24,697 nucleotides of DNA, taken from contig DASRSS010000200.1 of NCBI GenBank assembly GCA_035656335.1, forward strand, positions 1 to 24,697. The letters run 5' to 3'. The position numbers and the translations under genes were made by a program. Position 1 is the first letter of the stretch. Each line of letters starts with the position of its first letter. Shown piece by piece: positions 8,132-15,378 of this stretch. The notes under the pieces were generated by a model, which worked only from the letters and a program-made list of their open reading frames with translations, ran no database searches and was not told the origin of the DNA. The DNA is from DASRSS01 sp035656335 (GTDB lineage: Bacteria; Actinomycetota; Actinomycetes; Mycobacteriales; Jatrophihabitantaceae).

Positions 8132-8181
8132 ACTCCGCCCGGGCGCCCGTCCGGGTCAGCGCCGCGCCGGTGGTTCGGCGG

Positions 8182-8691
8182 TCAGGAGTGGCGCGCGAAG
8201 TACGCCTTGGCGCGCCACGGGACGGCGCGGAACGCGAGGTGGTTCAGCGGCTCGGCGAACCGGACCAGCGCCCGGGTACGTGGCAGCGGCTCGAGCGCGA
8301 CCGTCCAGGTGAACCGGCTGCCGGTCGGAGTGGCCTCGACCAGGTAGTCCTCGCCGAACCGTCTCAGCAGCGGCCGGTCGGCCTCGGTCACGTAGAACGT
8401 CTTGCGGCTGCCCTCGTCCCAACGGAAGAACTTCTCGCGGACGGTGATCGCGCGCCCGGGCAGCGAGACCTCGCGGGTGGTGCCCACACCGAACGGCCGC
8501 GGCGACGTCCACTCCAGCCGGTGCAGGCCGAGGCCCCAGTCGGCGAGCGCGCGGTCGGACGTCAGCGATGCCCAGACGCGTTCGGGCGGGACGTCCAGTT
8601 CGACCGGCAGCCGGTAGACGTACGGCGCGGTCGTGAAGAACGACTCGTCCAGCGGCTCGAGCGGGTACCAGCGCGTCATGCCGCACAGCAT
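8182..8691 (-). CDS. SRPBCC (START-like) family protein
   Basis: 169 aa. The central part has the polyketide-cyclase/dehydrase pattern of the SRPBCC fold: LPVELDVPPERVWASLTSDRALADW, then LEWTSPRPFGVGTTREV, and a C-terminal strand/helix region (SRFTWTVALEPLPRTRALVRF). The fold forms a hydrophobic ligand cavity; no enzymatic activity can be assigned. There is no signal peptide or membrane segment. The start could be ATG 8691 or, four codons in, ATG 8679 (MTRWYPLEPL); neither has a good Shine-Dalgarno sequence. It lies downstream of the phenylacetate regulator on the same strand, separated by a palindrome, so cotranscription is uncertain. Confidence 0.75.
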   Translation of the reverse strand: MLCGMTRWYPLEPLDESFFTTAPYVYRLPVELDVPPERVWASLTSDRALADWGLGLHRLEWTSPRPFGVGTTREVSLPGRAITVREKFFRWDEGSRKTFYVTEADRPLLRRFGEDYLVEATPTGSRFTWTVALEPLPRTRALVRFAEPLNHLAFRAVPWRAKAYFARHS

Positions 8692-8716
8692 GCCCTACTC
8701 GCCGGTAGCAAGCCCG

Positions 8717-8773
8717 CTTCCCCCATGGCGCGACCAGGTTTCGACCCGAATTCTGGTCAGAGCGTGGGGGAAG
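8717..8773. repeat. 57-bp imperfect palindrome between tetR and SRPBCC gene
   Basis: Outer arms CTTCCCCCA / TGGGGGAAG (9 bp), a mismatched 6-nt step, inner arms GACCAG / CTGGTC (6 bp), and a further TTCG / CGAA pair near the centre. It begins 10 nt after the stop of the TetR-type gene (on its strand) and could end the paaI-paaK-tetR transcript. Its size and position match the other palindromic units in the window, but its sequence is different. Confidence 0.7.
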
Positions 8774-8783
8774 GCGGCGTCGT

Positions 8784-9380
8784 TCAGCCGCGGCGCAGGC
8801 CGGCGAACGCGATCGCGCACACCGCGTCGGCCAGCTCGGCCGCGTCACTGCCGCGGGTGGGGCGGTACCACTCGACCAGCGAGTTCACCATCCCGAACAG
8901 CAGCCGCGCGGTCAGCTGCGGGTCGACGTCGCCGCGCAGGTCCCCGTCCGCCACCGCCTTGGCGACCAGCTCGGCGACGGCGTGATCGATCTCGCGCCGG
9001 CGCCGGATTGCCCTGCGCTCGGTCGCCGTGTTGCCGCGGACGCGCAGCAGCAGCGTGACGAACGGCAGCTCGGCGATCAGCAGCTCGACACTGCGGCGGA
9101 CGAGCAGCTCCAGCCGATCGACCGCCGGCCCGGCGTGCGCGACCGCCTCGTCGACGACCGCGGTCAGCCCATCGAGGGCGCGGTCGGTGGCCAGCTGCAG
9201 CAGCTGCTCCTTGCCTGACACGTGGTGATACAGCGCGGACTTGCTCAGACCCAGCACGCGCGCGAGATCGTCCATGGACGTGCCGTCGTAGCCGCGCTCG
9301 GTGAACGTCTGCGCCGCCGCCAGCACAACCGCGTCCAAGTCATAACCCGGCCGCCCGACTTTCCCTCTTTCCGTGTTCAT
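8784..9380 (-). CDS. paaR: TetR-family regulator of the phenylacetate genes (PaaR-like)
   Basis: 198 aa. The N-terminal TetR helix-turn-helix is clear: FTERGYDGTSMDDLARVLGL then SKSALYHHVSGKEQLLQ (about residues 15-60). A helical ligand-binding/dimer domain follows. Its ATG overlaps the paaK stop (ATGA at 9377-9380), so it is translationally coupled to the phenylacetyl-CoA ligase. By analogy with TetR-type PaaR repressors, the likely inducer is phenylacetyl-CoA, and the palindrome at 11113-11126 is the likely operator. The TetR call is firm; the PaaR role rests on context. Confidence 0.88.
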   Translation of the reverse strand: MNTERGKVGRPGYDLDAVVLAAAQTFTERGYDGTSMDDLARVLGLSKSALYHHVSGKEQLLQLATDRALDGLTAVVDEAVAHAGPAVDRLELLVRRSVELLIAELPFVTLLLRVRGNTATERRAIRRRREIDHAVAELVAKAVADGDLRGDVDPQLTARLLFGMVNSLVEWYRPTRGSDAAELADAVCAIAFAGLRRG

Positions 9381-10684
9381 CGCCGGTCGATGATGCGCTG
9401 GAGCTTGCCGAGGGAGCGTTCCAGGGTGTCCGGGTCGACGACCTCGACGGCGACGGTCACGCCCACGCGCTGCTTGACCGCGGTCACGACCTCGGTGGAC
9501 ACGGCCGCACGGCGCTCCGCCGGGCAGTCCGGCCGTGCCTCGACGCGGACGGTCATCGCGTCCAGCCGGCCCTGCTTGGACAGCACGAGCTGGAAGTGCG
9601 GAGCGAGTCCGGCGGTGGCCAGCAGGATCTCCTCCAGCTGGGTCGGGAAGACGTTCACGCCGCGCAGGATGATCATGTCGTCGCTACGACCGGTGATCTT
9701 CTCCATGCGGCGGAAGCTCGGCCGCGCGGTGCCGGGCAGCAGCCGGGTCAGGTCGCGCGTCCGGTACCGGATGATCGGCAGCGCCTGCTTGGTCAGCGAC
9801 GTGAACACCAGCTCGCCGGGCTCGCCGTCGGGAACGACCTCTCCGGTGAGCGGATCGATCACCTCCGGGTAGAAGTGGTCCTCCCAGATGTGCAGCCCGT
9901 CCTTCGTCTCGACGCACTCCTGGGCGACGCCGGGACCCATCACCTCGGACAGCCCGTAGATGTCGACGGCGTGCATGTCCAGACGGTCCTCGATCTCGGC
10001 GCGCATCGCCTCGGTCCAGGGTTCGGCGCCGAGAATGCCTATCCGCAAAGAGGATTCGCGCGGGTCGAGGCCCTGTCGCTCGAACTCGTCCAGCAGTGCG
10101 AGCAGGTACGAGGGCGTAACCATGACGATGTCGGGACGGAAGTCGTTGATCAGCTGTACCTGCCGCGGCGTCATGCCGCCGGACACCGGCACCACCGTGC
10201 AGCCGAGCCGCTCGGCCCCGTAGTGCGCGCCCAGGCCACCGGTGAACAGCCCGTAGCCGTAGGCCACATGCACCGTGTCACCGGGCCGGCCGCCGGCGGC
10301 GCGGATCGATCGCGCCATCAACGCGGCCCAGGTGTCGAGGTCCTGCTCGGTGTACCCGACGACCGTCGGCCGGCCGGTCGTGCCCGACGACGCGTGGACG
10401 CGACGCACCTGCGACTTGGGTACCGCGAACATGCCGAACGGGTAGTTGTCGCGCAGATCAGCCTTTGTGGTGAAGGGGAATCGGGCGACGTCCGCCAGGC
10501 TGGTGCAGTCGTCCGGGCTCACGCCGGCCGCGTCGAACGCCGCTCGGTCGTGCGGGACGTTGTCGTACGCGTGCCGCCGCGTCCCCCGCAACCGGTCGAG
10601 CTGCAGCGCGCGCCGCTCGTCGGCGCCCATGCGCTCGGCGGCGTCGAGGATTTCGGGCGCGGGCGGCTCGGCGAGTCGGGTCAC
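9377..10684 (-). CDS. paaK: Phenylacetate-CoA ligase
   Basis: 435 aa, AMP-forming ligase converting phenylacetate, CoA and ATP to phenylacetyl-CoA, the entry step of the aerobic pathway. The length matches E. coli PaaK (437). The adenylation P-loop ASSGTTGRP is about residues 98-106. YGYGLFTGGLG, YGLSEVMGPG and the C-terminal YRTRDLTRLL and GRSDDMIILRGVNVFPTQ segments are typical of the PaaK group. The GTG at 10684 overlaps the paaI stop (GTGA), which decides the start over longer options. Gene order on this strand is paaI, paaK, regulator. Confidence 0.95.
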   Translation of the reverse strand: MTRLAEPPAPEILDAAERMGADERRALQLDRLRGTRRHAYDNVPHDRAAFDAAGVSPDDCTSLADVARFPFTTKADLRDNYPFGMFAVPKSQVRRVHASSGTTGRPTVVGYTEQDLDTWAALMARSIRAAGGRPGDTVHVAYGYGLFTGGLGAHYGAERLGCTVVPVSGGMTPRQVQLINDFRPDIVMVTPSYLLALLDEFERQGLDPRESSLRIGILGAEPWTEAMRAEIEDRLDMHAVDIYGLSEVMGPGVAQECVETKDGLHIWEDHFYPEVIDPLTGEVVPDGEPGELVFTSLTKQALPIIRYRTRDLTRLLPGTARPSFRRMEKITGRSDDMIILRGVNVFPTQLEEILLATAGLAPHFQLVLSKQGRLDAMTVRVEARPDCPAERRAAVSTEVVTAVKQRVGVTVAVEVVDPDTLERSLGKLQRIIDRR

Positions 10685-11085
10685 GGCTGCTCCCTCAACG
10701 TGCGGCTGGTGCCGCGGAACTCGGCGATCACGGCGCCGGACTCGATCTCGTCGCGCCACACCGTCACGTCGTAGATGCCGCTACGGCCGTAGCGGGTCCG
10801 CTCGACGGCGCGGGCGTACAGCACGTCGCCCTCGCGCGCGGACGCGACGAACGCGATGTCGGCGCCGGCAGCGACCGTGACCGGCCCGTGGCTGTTGCAG
10901 GCGCACGCGAACGCGGTGTCGGCCACTGCGAAGACGAACGCGCCGTGCGCGATGCCGTGGCCGTTGACCATGTCCGGACCGACGGCCATCCGGGTCGTGG
11001 CGGTTCCGGTGTCGACGCCGATCAGTTCGATGCCGAGCGCGCGCGACGCGGCGTCCGCGTCCATCATCCGGTCGACCGCGTCCAT
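10681..11085 (-). CDS. paaI: Phenylacetyl-CoA pathway hotdog thioesterase
   Basis: 134 aa. A hotdog-fold acyl-CoA thioesterase thought to rescue CoA from stalled ring-hydroxylated phenylacetyl-CoA intermediates. It is close to E. coli PaaI in length and motifs: ASRALGIELIGVDTGTA, NGHGIAHGAFVFAVADTAFA with the catalytic Asp and Asn/His pocket, CNSHGPVTVAAGADI, and a C-terminal FRGTSRTL. ATG 11085 is chosen; an AAGGGGA lies 12 nt upstream, somewhat far. It is the first gene of the minus-strand operon and overlaps paaK by 4 bp. Confidence 0.93.
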   Translation of the reverse strand: MDAVDRMMDADAASRALGIELIGVDTGTATTRMAVGPDMVNGHGIAHGAFVFAVADTAFACACNSHGPVTVAAGADIAFVASAREGDVLYARAVERTRYGRSGIYDVTVWRDEIESGAVIAEFRGTSRTLREQP

Positions 11086-11199
11086 GAATATGCCGCATCC
11101 CCTTGATTCCTGACCGAATGGTCGGTAAATAATGGAGCCAGAGTCCTTGGTCCTTGTCAAGGGATCACAGGTGCTGCAGGCGACCCGGGAGATGTGCGG
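11086..11199. promoter_or_regulatory. Divergent paa promoter region with TetR-type operator
   Basis: This 114-bp region separates paaI (minus) from paaZ (plus). The operator candidate is ACCGA-N4-TCGGT at 11113-11126. On the minus strand a consensus -35, TTGACA (complement of 11155-11160), faces paaI; the matching -10 is weak (TCCATT or CATTAT, 18-20 nt away), and the operator lies just downstream of it. On the plus strand TTGATT (11103-11108) and AATAAT (11128-11133) are 19 nt apart with the operator in the spacer. One bound repressor could therefore silence both operons. paaZ has GGGAG (11187-11191) 8 nt before ATG 11200. Confidence 0.6.
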
Positions 11200-13215
11200 A
11201 TGACGGTGCTCGAAAGCTACGTCGGCGGCTCGTGGATCGGGGCCGCGGACGGCGCGCCCGTCCATGACGCGGTGACCGGCGAGGAGGTCGTCCGGGTCAG
11301 TTCCGACGGGGTCGACTTCGCCGCCGCGCTCGAGCACGGCCGTCGGGTCGGCGGCCCGGCGCTGCGCGAGCTGACCTTCCACGAGCGGGCGGCGCTGTGC
11401 AAGGCGATCGGTCTGCTGCTCCGCGAGCACCGCGACGAGCTGTACGCGCTGTCCGCCCGGACCGGCGCGACGCTGGCGGACTCAAGGTTCGACGTCGACG
11501 GCGGCATCGGCGCGCTGCTGGCGTACGCGTCCAAGGCCAAGCGCGAGCTGCCCAACGACCGCGTGTACGTCGAGGGCAACGTCGAGCCGCTGGGCAAAGG
11601 CGGCACGTTCGTCGGTCAGCATCTGCTGACGCCGCGGCACGGCGTCGCCGTCCAGATCAACGCGTTCAACTTCCCGGTGTGGGGACCGCTGGAGAAGCTC
11701 GCGCCGGCGCTGATCGCGGGCGTGCCGTCGTTGATCAAGCCCGCGTCGCAGACCGCGTACCTGACCGAGCGCGTGGTGCGGCTGATCGTCGAGGCCGGGC
11801 TGCTGCCGGACGGCGCGCTCCAGTTCGTGGCCGGCGGCGCCGGTGACCTGCTCGATCATCTGGACGAGCAGGATCTACTGTCGTTCACCGGCTCGGCGTC
11901 CACTGCTTCGAAACTGCGCACCCACCCGAACGTGGTGGCGCGCGCCGTGCGCTTCAACGCCGAGGCCGACTCGCTGAACTGCTCGATTCTGGGACCGGAC
12001 GCGGTTCCCGGTTCCGCGGAGTTCGACCTGTTCGTCAAGGCTCTCGTCACCGAGATGACCGTCAAGGCCGGGCAGAAGTGCACGGCGATCCGTCGCGCGT
12101 TCGTGCCGCAAGCGCAGCTGGACGCGGTCACCGATGCCGTGATCACCCGGCTGCGCAAGGTGATCGTCGGCAACCCGGCCAACCCGGACGTGCGCATGGG
12201 CGCGCTGGTCGGGCTGGAGCAGCGCGAAGAGGTGCGCCGCTCGCTCAAGGCGCTGACTGACGCTGGCCGCATCGTGTTCGGCGACCCGCAGCACGTCGAC
12301 GTGGTGGACGCCGATGCCGAGCGCGGCGCGTTCATGTCCCCGATCCTGCTGCAGTGCACGGACCTCGAGCGCGACGAGGCCCACAGCGTCGAGGCGTTCG
12401 GTCCGGTCTCGACGCTGCTGCCGTACACCTCGACGGCCCAGGTGATCGAGCTTGCCGCGCGCGGACGCGGCAGCCTGGCCGGCTCGATCGTCACCGCCGA
12501 CCGGGACTTCGCGCGCGACGTCGTGCTCGGCACCGCGCCATGGCACGGCCGCCTGCTGGTGCTCAACGGGACGGACGCTGCGGAATCGACCGGTCACGGC
12601 TCGCCGCTTCCCGCCCTCGTCCACGGCGGACCCGGGCGTGCCGGCGGCGGCGAGGAACTCGGCGGCATACGCGCCGTGTTCCATCACCTGCAGCGCACCG
12701 CCGTCCAGGCGGACCCGCAGACGCTCACCGCGATCACGGGACGCTGGGTGCCGGGGTCCGAGCGCCGCGGCGGGATTCACCCGTTCCGCAAGCGGCTCGG
12801 TGAGCTGCGGATCGGCGACAGCGTCGTCGCCGGTCCGCGTCGGGTGAGCCTGGCCGACATCGAGCACTTCGCCGAGTTCACCGGCGACACGTTCTATGCG
12901 CACATGGACGAGGAGGCGGCCGCCGCGAACCCGTTCTTCGACGGGCGGGTGGCGCACGGGTACCTGATCGTCTCGTTCGCCGCGGGGCTGTTCGTCGATC
13001 CCGATCCGGGACCCGTCCTAGCCAACTACGGGCTGGAGAACCTGCGCTTCCTCGCGCCGGTGTATCCCGACGACGAGCTGACGATCACCTTGACGTGCAA
13101 GCAGATCAGCGCGCGTGACGGCGACTACGGCGAGGTGCGCTGGGACGCCGACGTGACCAAGCCGGACGGTTCGTCCGCCGCCCAGTACGACGTGCTGACC
13201 CTGGTGGCCAAATGA
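11200..13215 (+). CDS. paaZ: Bifunctional oxepin-CoA hydrolase / semialdehyde dehydrogenase
   Basis: 671 aa; E. coli PaaZ is 681. The N-terminal ~520 residues are an aldehyde dehydrogenase domain with nucleophile Cys294 in GQKCTAIRRAF and the NFPVWGPLEKLAPAL and SFTGSASTASKL segments. The C-terminal ~140 residues are a MaoC/R-hydratase domain (FAEFTGDTFYAHMDEEAA then FFDGRVAHGYLIVS) whose Asp/His pair hydrolyses oxepin-CoA. Together they open the ring and oxidise the resulting aldehyde to 3-oxo-5,6-dehydrosuberyl-CoA. ATG 11200 fits the GGGAG spacing better than the in-frame GTG at 11194. The stop overlaps paaA (ATGA). Confidence 0.96.
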   Translation: MTVLESYVGGSWIGAADGAPVHDAVTGEEVVRVSSDGVDFAAALEHGRRVGGPALRELTFHERAALCKAIGLLLREHRDELYALSARTGATLADSRFDVDGGIGALLAYASKAKRELPNDRVYVEGNVEPLGKGGTFVGQHLLTPRHGVAVQINAFNFPVWGPLEKLAPALIAGVPSLIKPASQTAYLTERVVRLIVEAGLLPDGALQFVAGGAGDLLDHLDEQDLLSFTGSASTASKLRTHPNVVARAVRFNAEADSLNCSILGPDAVPGSAEFDLFVKALVTEMTVKAGQKCTAIRRAFVPQAQLDAVTDAVITRLRKVIVGNPANPDVRMGALVGLEQREEVRRSLKALTDAGRIVFGDPQHVDVVDADAERGAFMSPILLQCTDLERDEAHSVEAFGPVSTLLPYTSTAQVIELAARGRGSLAGSIVTADRDFARDVVLGTAPWHGRLLVLNGTDAAESTGHGSPLPALVHGGPGRAGGGEELGGIRAVFHHLQRTAVQADPQTLTAITGRWVPGSERRGGIHPFRKRLGELRIGDSVVAGPRRVSLADIEHFAEFTGDTFYAHMDEEAAAANPFFDGRVAHGYLIVSFAAGLFVDPDPGPVLANYGLENLRFLAPVYPDDELTITLTCKQISARDGDYGEVRWDADVTKPDGSSAAQYDVLTLVAK

Positions 13216-14177
13216 GCGACTTCGAGGAACTGATCGCGCGCGAGCAGCGGATCGAGCCGCGCGACGACATGCCGGACGCTTACCGGGCCACGATGATCCG
13301 GCAGATCGCGCAGCACGCGCACTCGGAGATCATCGGGATGCAGCCCGAAGGGAAGTGGATCACGAGCGCTCCGTCCTTACGGCGTAAGGCGATTCTGCTC
13401 GCCAAGGTGCAGGACGAAGCGGGGCACGGGCTGTACCTGTACTCAGCCGCCGAGACGCTGGGCATCGATCGCGCTGACCTCACCCAGCGGCTGGTGGACG
13501 GGCGGCAGAAGTACTCGTCGATCTTCAACTACCCGTCGTTGACGTACGCGGACGTCGGCGTGATCGGTTGGCTCGTCGACGGCGCGGCCATCTGCAACCA
13601 GGTGCCGCTGTGCCGCTCGTCCTACGGGCCGTACGCGCGCGCGATGGTGCGCATCTGCAAGGAGGAGTCGTTCCACCAGCGGCAGGGCTACGAACTGCTG
13701 CTGACGATGATGCGCGGCTCGCAGGCGCAGCGGGAGATGGTGCAGGACGCGACCAACCGCTGGTGGTGGCCGTCGCTGATGATGTTCGGGCCGCCCGACG
13801 CCGATTCGCCGAACACGGCCCAGTCGATGCGCTGGAAGATCAAGCGGCACACCAATGACGAGCTGCGGCAACGGTTCGTCGACATGACCGTCCCGCAAGC
13901 CGAGGCACTCGGGGTGAGCCTGCCGGACCCCGCGCTGCGCTGGAACGCCGACCGCGGGTCGTACGACTTCGGCGAGCCGGACTGGGACGAGTTCAAGCGC
14001 GTGATCAGCGGGCAGGGGCCGTGTAACGCCGAGCGCATCGCACATCGCCGCGCCGCGCTCGACGACGGCGCCTGGGTCCGCGAAGCCGCCGCCGCCCACG
14101 CCGCCAAGTCCCGCTTTCCACCTTTCAGCGGCGTAAATCGGCCCGAATCACCCCGCTCAAAGGTGGAAAGCACATGA
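13212..14177 (+). CDS. paaA: Phenylacetyl-CoA 1,2-epoxidase catalytic subunit PaaA
   Basis: 321 aa, ferritin-like diiron subunit of the PaaABCE epoxidase, which adds one oxygen atom of O2 to the aromatic ring of phenylacetyl-CoA. Iron-ligand motifs are visible: E69-x2-H72 in QDEAGHGLYLY and E152-x2-H155 in KEESFHQRQGYELL. The GPCNAERIAHRRAALDDGAWVREAA segment is the conserved end of the family. After that, residues 301-320 (from RFPPFSGVNR onward) are encoded by a palindromic repeat and have no counterpart I know of in PaaA; E. coli PaaA is 309 aa. The ATG overlaps the paaZ stop; its own stop overlaps the paaB ATG. Confidence 0.96.
   Translation: MSDFEELIAREQRIEPRDDMPDAYRATMIRQIAQHAHSEIIGMQPEGKWITSAPSLRRKAILLAKVQDEAGHGLYLYSAAETLGIDRADLTQRLVDGRQKYSSIFNYPSLTYADVGVIGWLVDGAAICNQVPLCRSSYGPYARAMVRICKEESFHQRQGYELLLTMMRGSQAQREMVQDATNRWWWPSLMMFGPPDADSPNTAQSMRWKIKRHTNDELRQRFVDMTVPQAEALGVSLPDPALRWNADRGSYDFGEPDWDEFKRVISGQGPCNAERIAHRRAALDDGAWVREAAAAHAAKSRFPPFSGVNRPESPRSKVEST
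14113..14171. repeat. Palindromic unit, 59-bp family, copy 2, inside the paaA-paaB junction
   Basis: Same left arm as the unit at 4360 (14113-14131), same 21-nt spacer length starting CGTAAATCGG, right arm 14153-14171 with one stem mismatch (C at 14158). It is read in frame as the PaaA C-terminus. Its right arm contains AAAGGTGG (14159-14166), the only Shine-Dalgarno-like sequence for paaB, 7 nt before ATG 14174. Confidence 0.92.
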
Positions 14178-14464
14178 CTGTGGACGCGAGCTGGCCGTTG
14201 TGGGAGGTGTTCGTGCGCGGGAAGCGGGGGCTCAACCACGTGCACGTCGGATCGCTGCACGCGGCCGACGCGGACATGGCGCTGCACCACGCGCGCGACC
14301 TGTACACCCGCCGCAATGAGGGCGTGAGCATCTGGGTGGTGCGCGCGGCGGACATCACCGCGTCCAGCCCGGACGAGAAGGACGCGTTCTTCGCGCCGAG
14401 CGGCGACAAGGTCTACCGGCACCCGACCTTCTACGCCATCCCCGACGACGTCCCGCACATCTAG
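14174..14464 (+). CDS. paaB: Phenylacetyl-CoA epoxidase subunit PaaB
   Basis: 96 aa, the usual length (E. coli 95). PaaB is a small non-catalytic subunit that bridges PaaAC units in the epoxidase complex. Hallmarks are WPLWEVFVRGKRGLNHVHVG near the start, LHAADADMALHHARDLYTRR, and SIWVVRAADI...YRHPTFYAIPDDVPHI at the end. Start ATG 14174 overlaps the paaA stop (ATGA), and its Shine-Dalgarno sequence comes from the palindromic unit just upstream. paaC follows after 26 nt. Confidence 0.96.
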   Translation: MTVDASWPLWEVFVRGKRGLNHVHVGSLHAADADMALHHARDLYTRRNEGVSIWVVRAADITASSPDEKDAFFAPSGDKVYRHPTFYAIPDDVPHI

Positions 14465-14490
14465 CGACCCCTGACCGACGAGAGGCTTGC

Positions 14491-15378
14491 GTGCCACCAC
14501 ACGAGGACGAGAACGCGTACGAGTCGTTGGCCGTTGCCGCCGGCGATCCGTACGCCGGCGAGCGCTGGGCGTTCGGCACCGGCTTCGACGATCCCCTGGC
14601 CGGCGTCGACACGACGGTGCCCCCCGGAGTGGACGCTCGCGCGCTGGCCCGCGAGTGCTTGGCGCTGGGCGACGACGGGCTGATCCTGTCGCAGCGCCTG
14701 GCGCTGTGGGTGAGCAACGCGCACGAGCTCGAGGACGAGGTGGCGCTCGCGAACATCGCCCTCGACCTGCTCGGCCAGGCGCGGCTCCTGCTGGCCCGCG
14801 CCGCGCAGGCCGACGCGTCGCTGCGTCCACCGAACGCGCCGGCACACATCCCGGACGAGGACGCCCTGGCCTACTGGCGCGACGCCCCGCAGTTCACCAA
14901 CGTCTGGCTCGCCGAACTGGACGACGAGCACGACTTCGCCAAGTGCGTCGCCCGGCTGTTCGTCCTCTCGACATGGCGGCTGGCGGTGCTGACGCGCCTG
15001 GTCGGCTCGCCGGACCCCGTGCTCTCCGCCATCGCCGCCAAGGCGGTCGCCGAGCTCAGCTACCACCGCGAGTACGCCGCCGGCTGGGTGATCCGGCTCG
15101 GCGACGGCACCGACCTGTCGCACGCGCGCATGCACGACGCGATGGCCTGGGCGTGGTTCCGCCATTTCGAGCTGTTCCAGATCAGTGACGGCGACGTCTG
15201 CGGCGAGGTGTCGACGGTCGTTGACCAGGTGCGCGCCGCGGCGAGGCTGACCAAGCGCGAGCGTCGCTGTCCGGCTCGTCCGTGGTCGGGCCGCAGCGGC
15301 GAGCACACCGATGCCCTCGTGGCGCTGCTGGCTGAGCTGCAGTCCGTGGCGCGCGCGAACCCGGAGGCGACGTGGTGA
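14491..15378 (+). CDS. paaC: Phenylacetyl-CoA epoxidase structural subunit PaaC
   Basis: 295 aa, ferritin-fold partner of PaaA without its own diiron activity. The N-terminal extension (RWAFGTGFDDPLAGVDTTVP) is typical of actinobacterial PaaC (from memory), followed by the conserved EDEVALANIALDLLGQARLLL, FTNVWLAELDDEHDFAKCV and ELSYHREYAAGWVIRLGDGT. The end SGEHTDALVALLAELQ...NPEATW is the standard PaaC terminus. Between about residues 225 and 265 the sequence is shorter and less familiar than I would expect. GTG 14491 has GAGAGG 5 nt upstream. The stop overlaps or precedes paaD depending on the paaD start. Confidence 0.93.
   Translation: MPPHEDENAYESLAVAAGDPYAGERWAFGTGFDDPLAGVDTTVPPGVDARALARECLALGDDGLILSQRLALWVSNAHELEDEVALANIALDLLGQARLLLARAAQADASLRPPNAPAHIPDEDALAYWRDAPQFTNVWLAELDDEHDFAKCVARLFVLSTWRLAVLTRLVGSPDPVLSAIAAKAVAELSYHREYAAGWVIRLGDGTDLSHARMHDAMAWAWFRHFELFQISDGDVCGEVSTVVDQVRAAARLTKRERRCPARPWSGRSGEHTDALVALLAELQSVARANPEATW

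Noticed and set aside
14357..14464. Terminator role for the 59-bp unit in the paa operon
   Set aside because: The unit is inside coding sequence, has no T-run, and paaB depends on readthrough, so termination there would silence the rest of the epoxidase operon.
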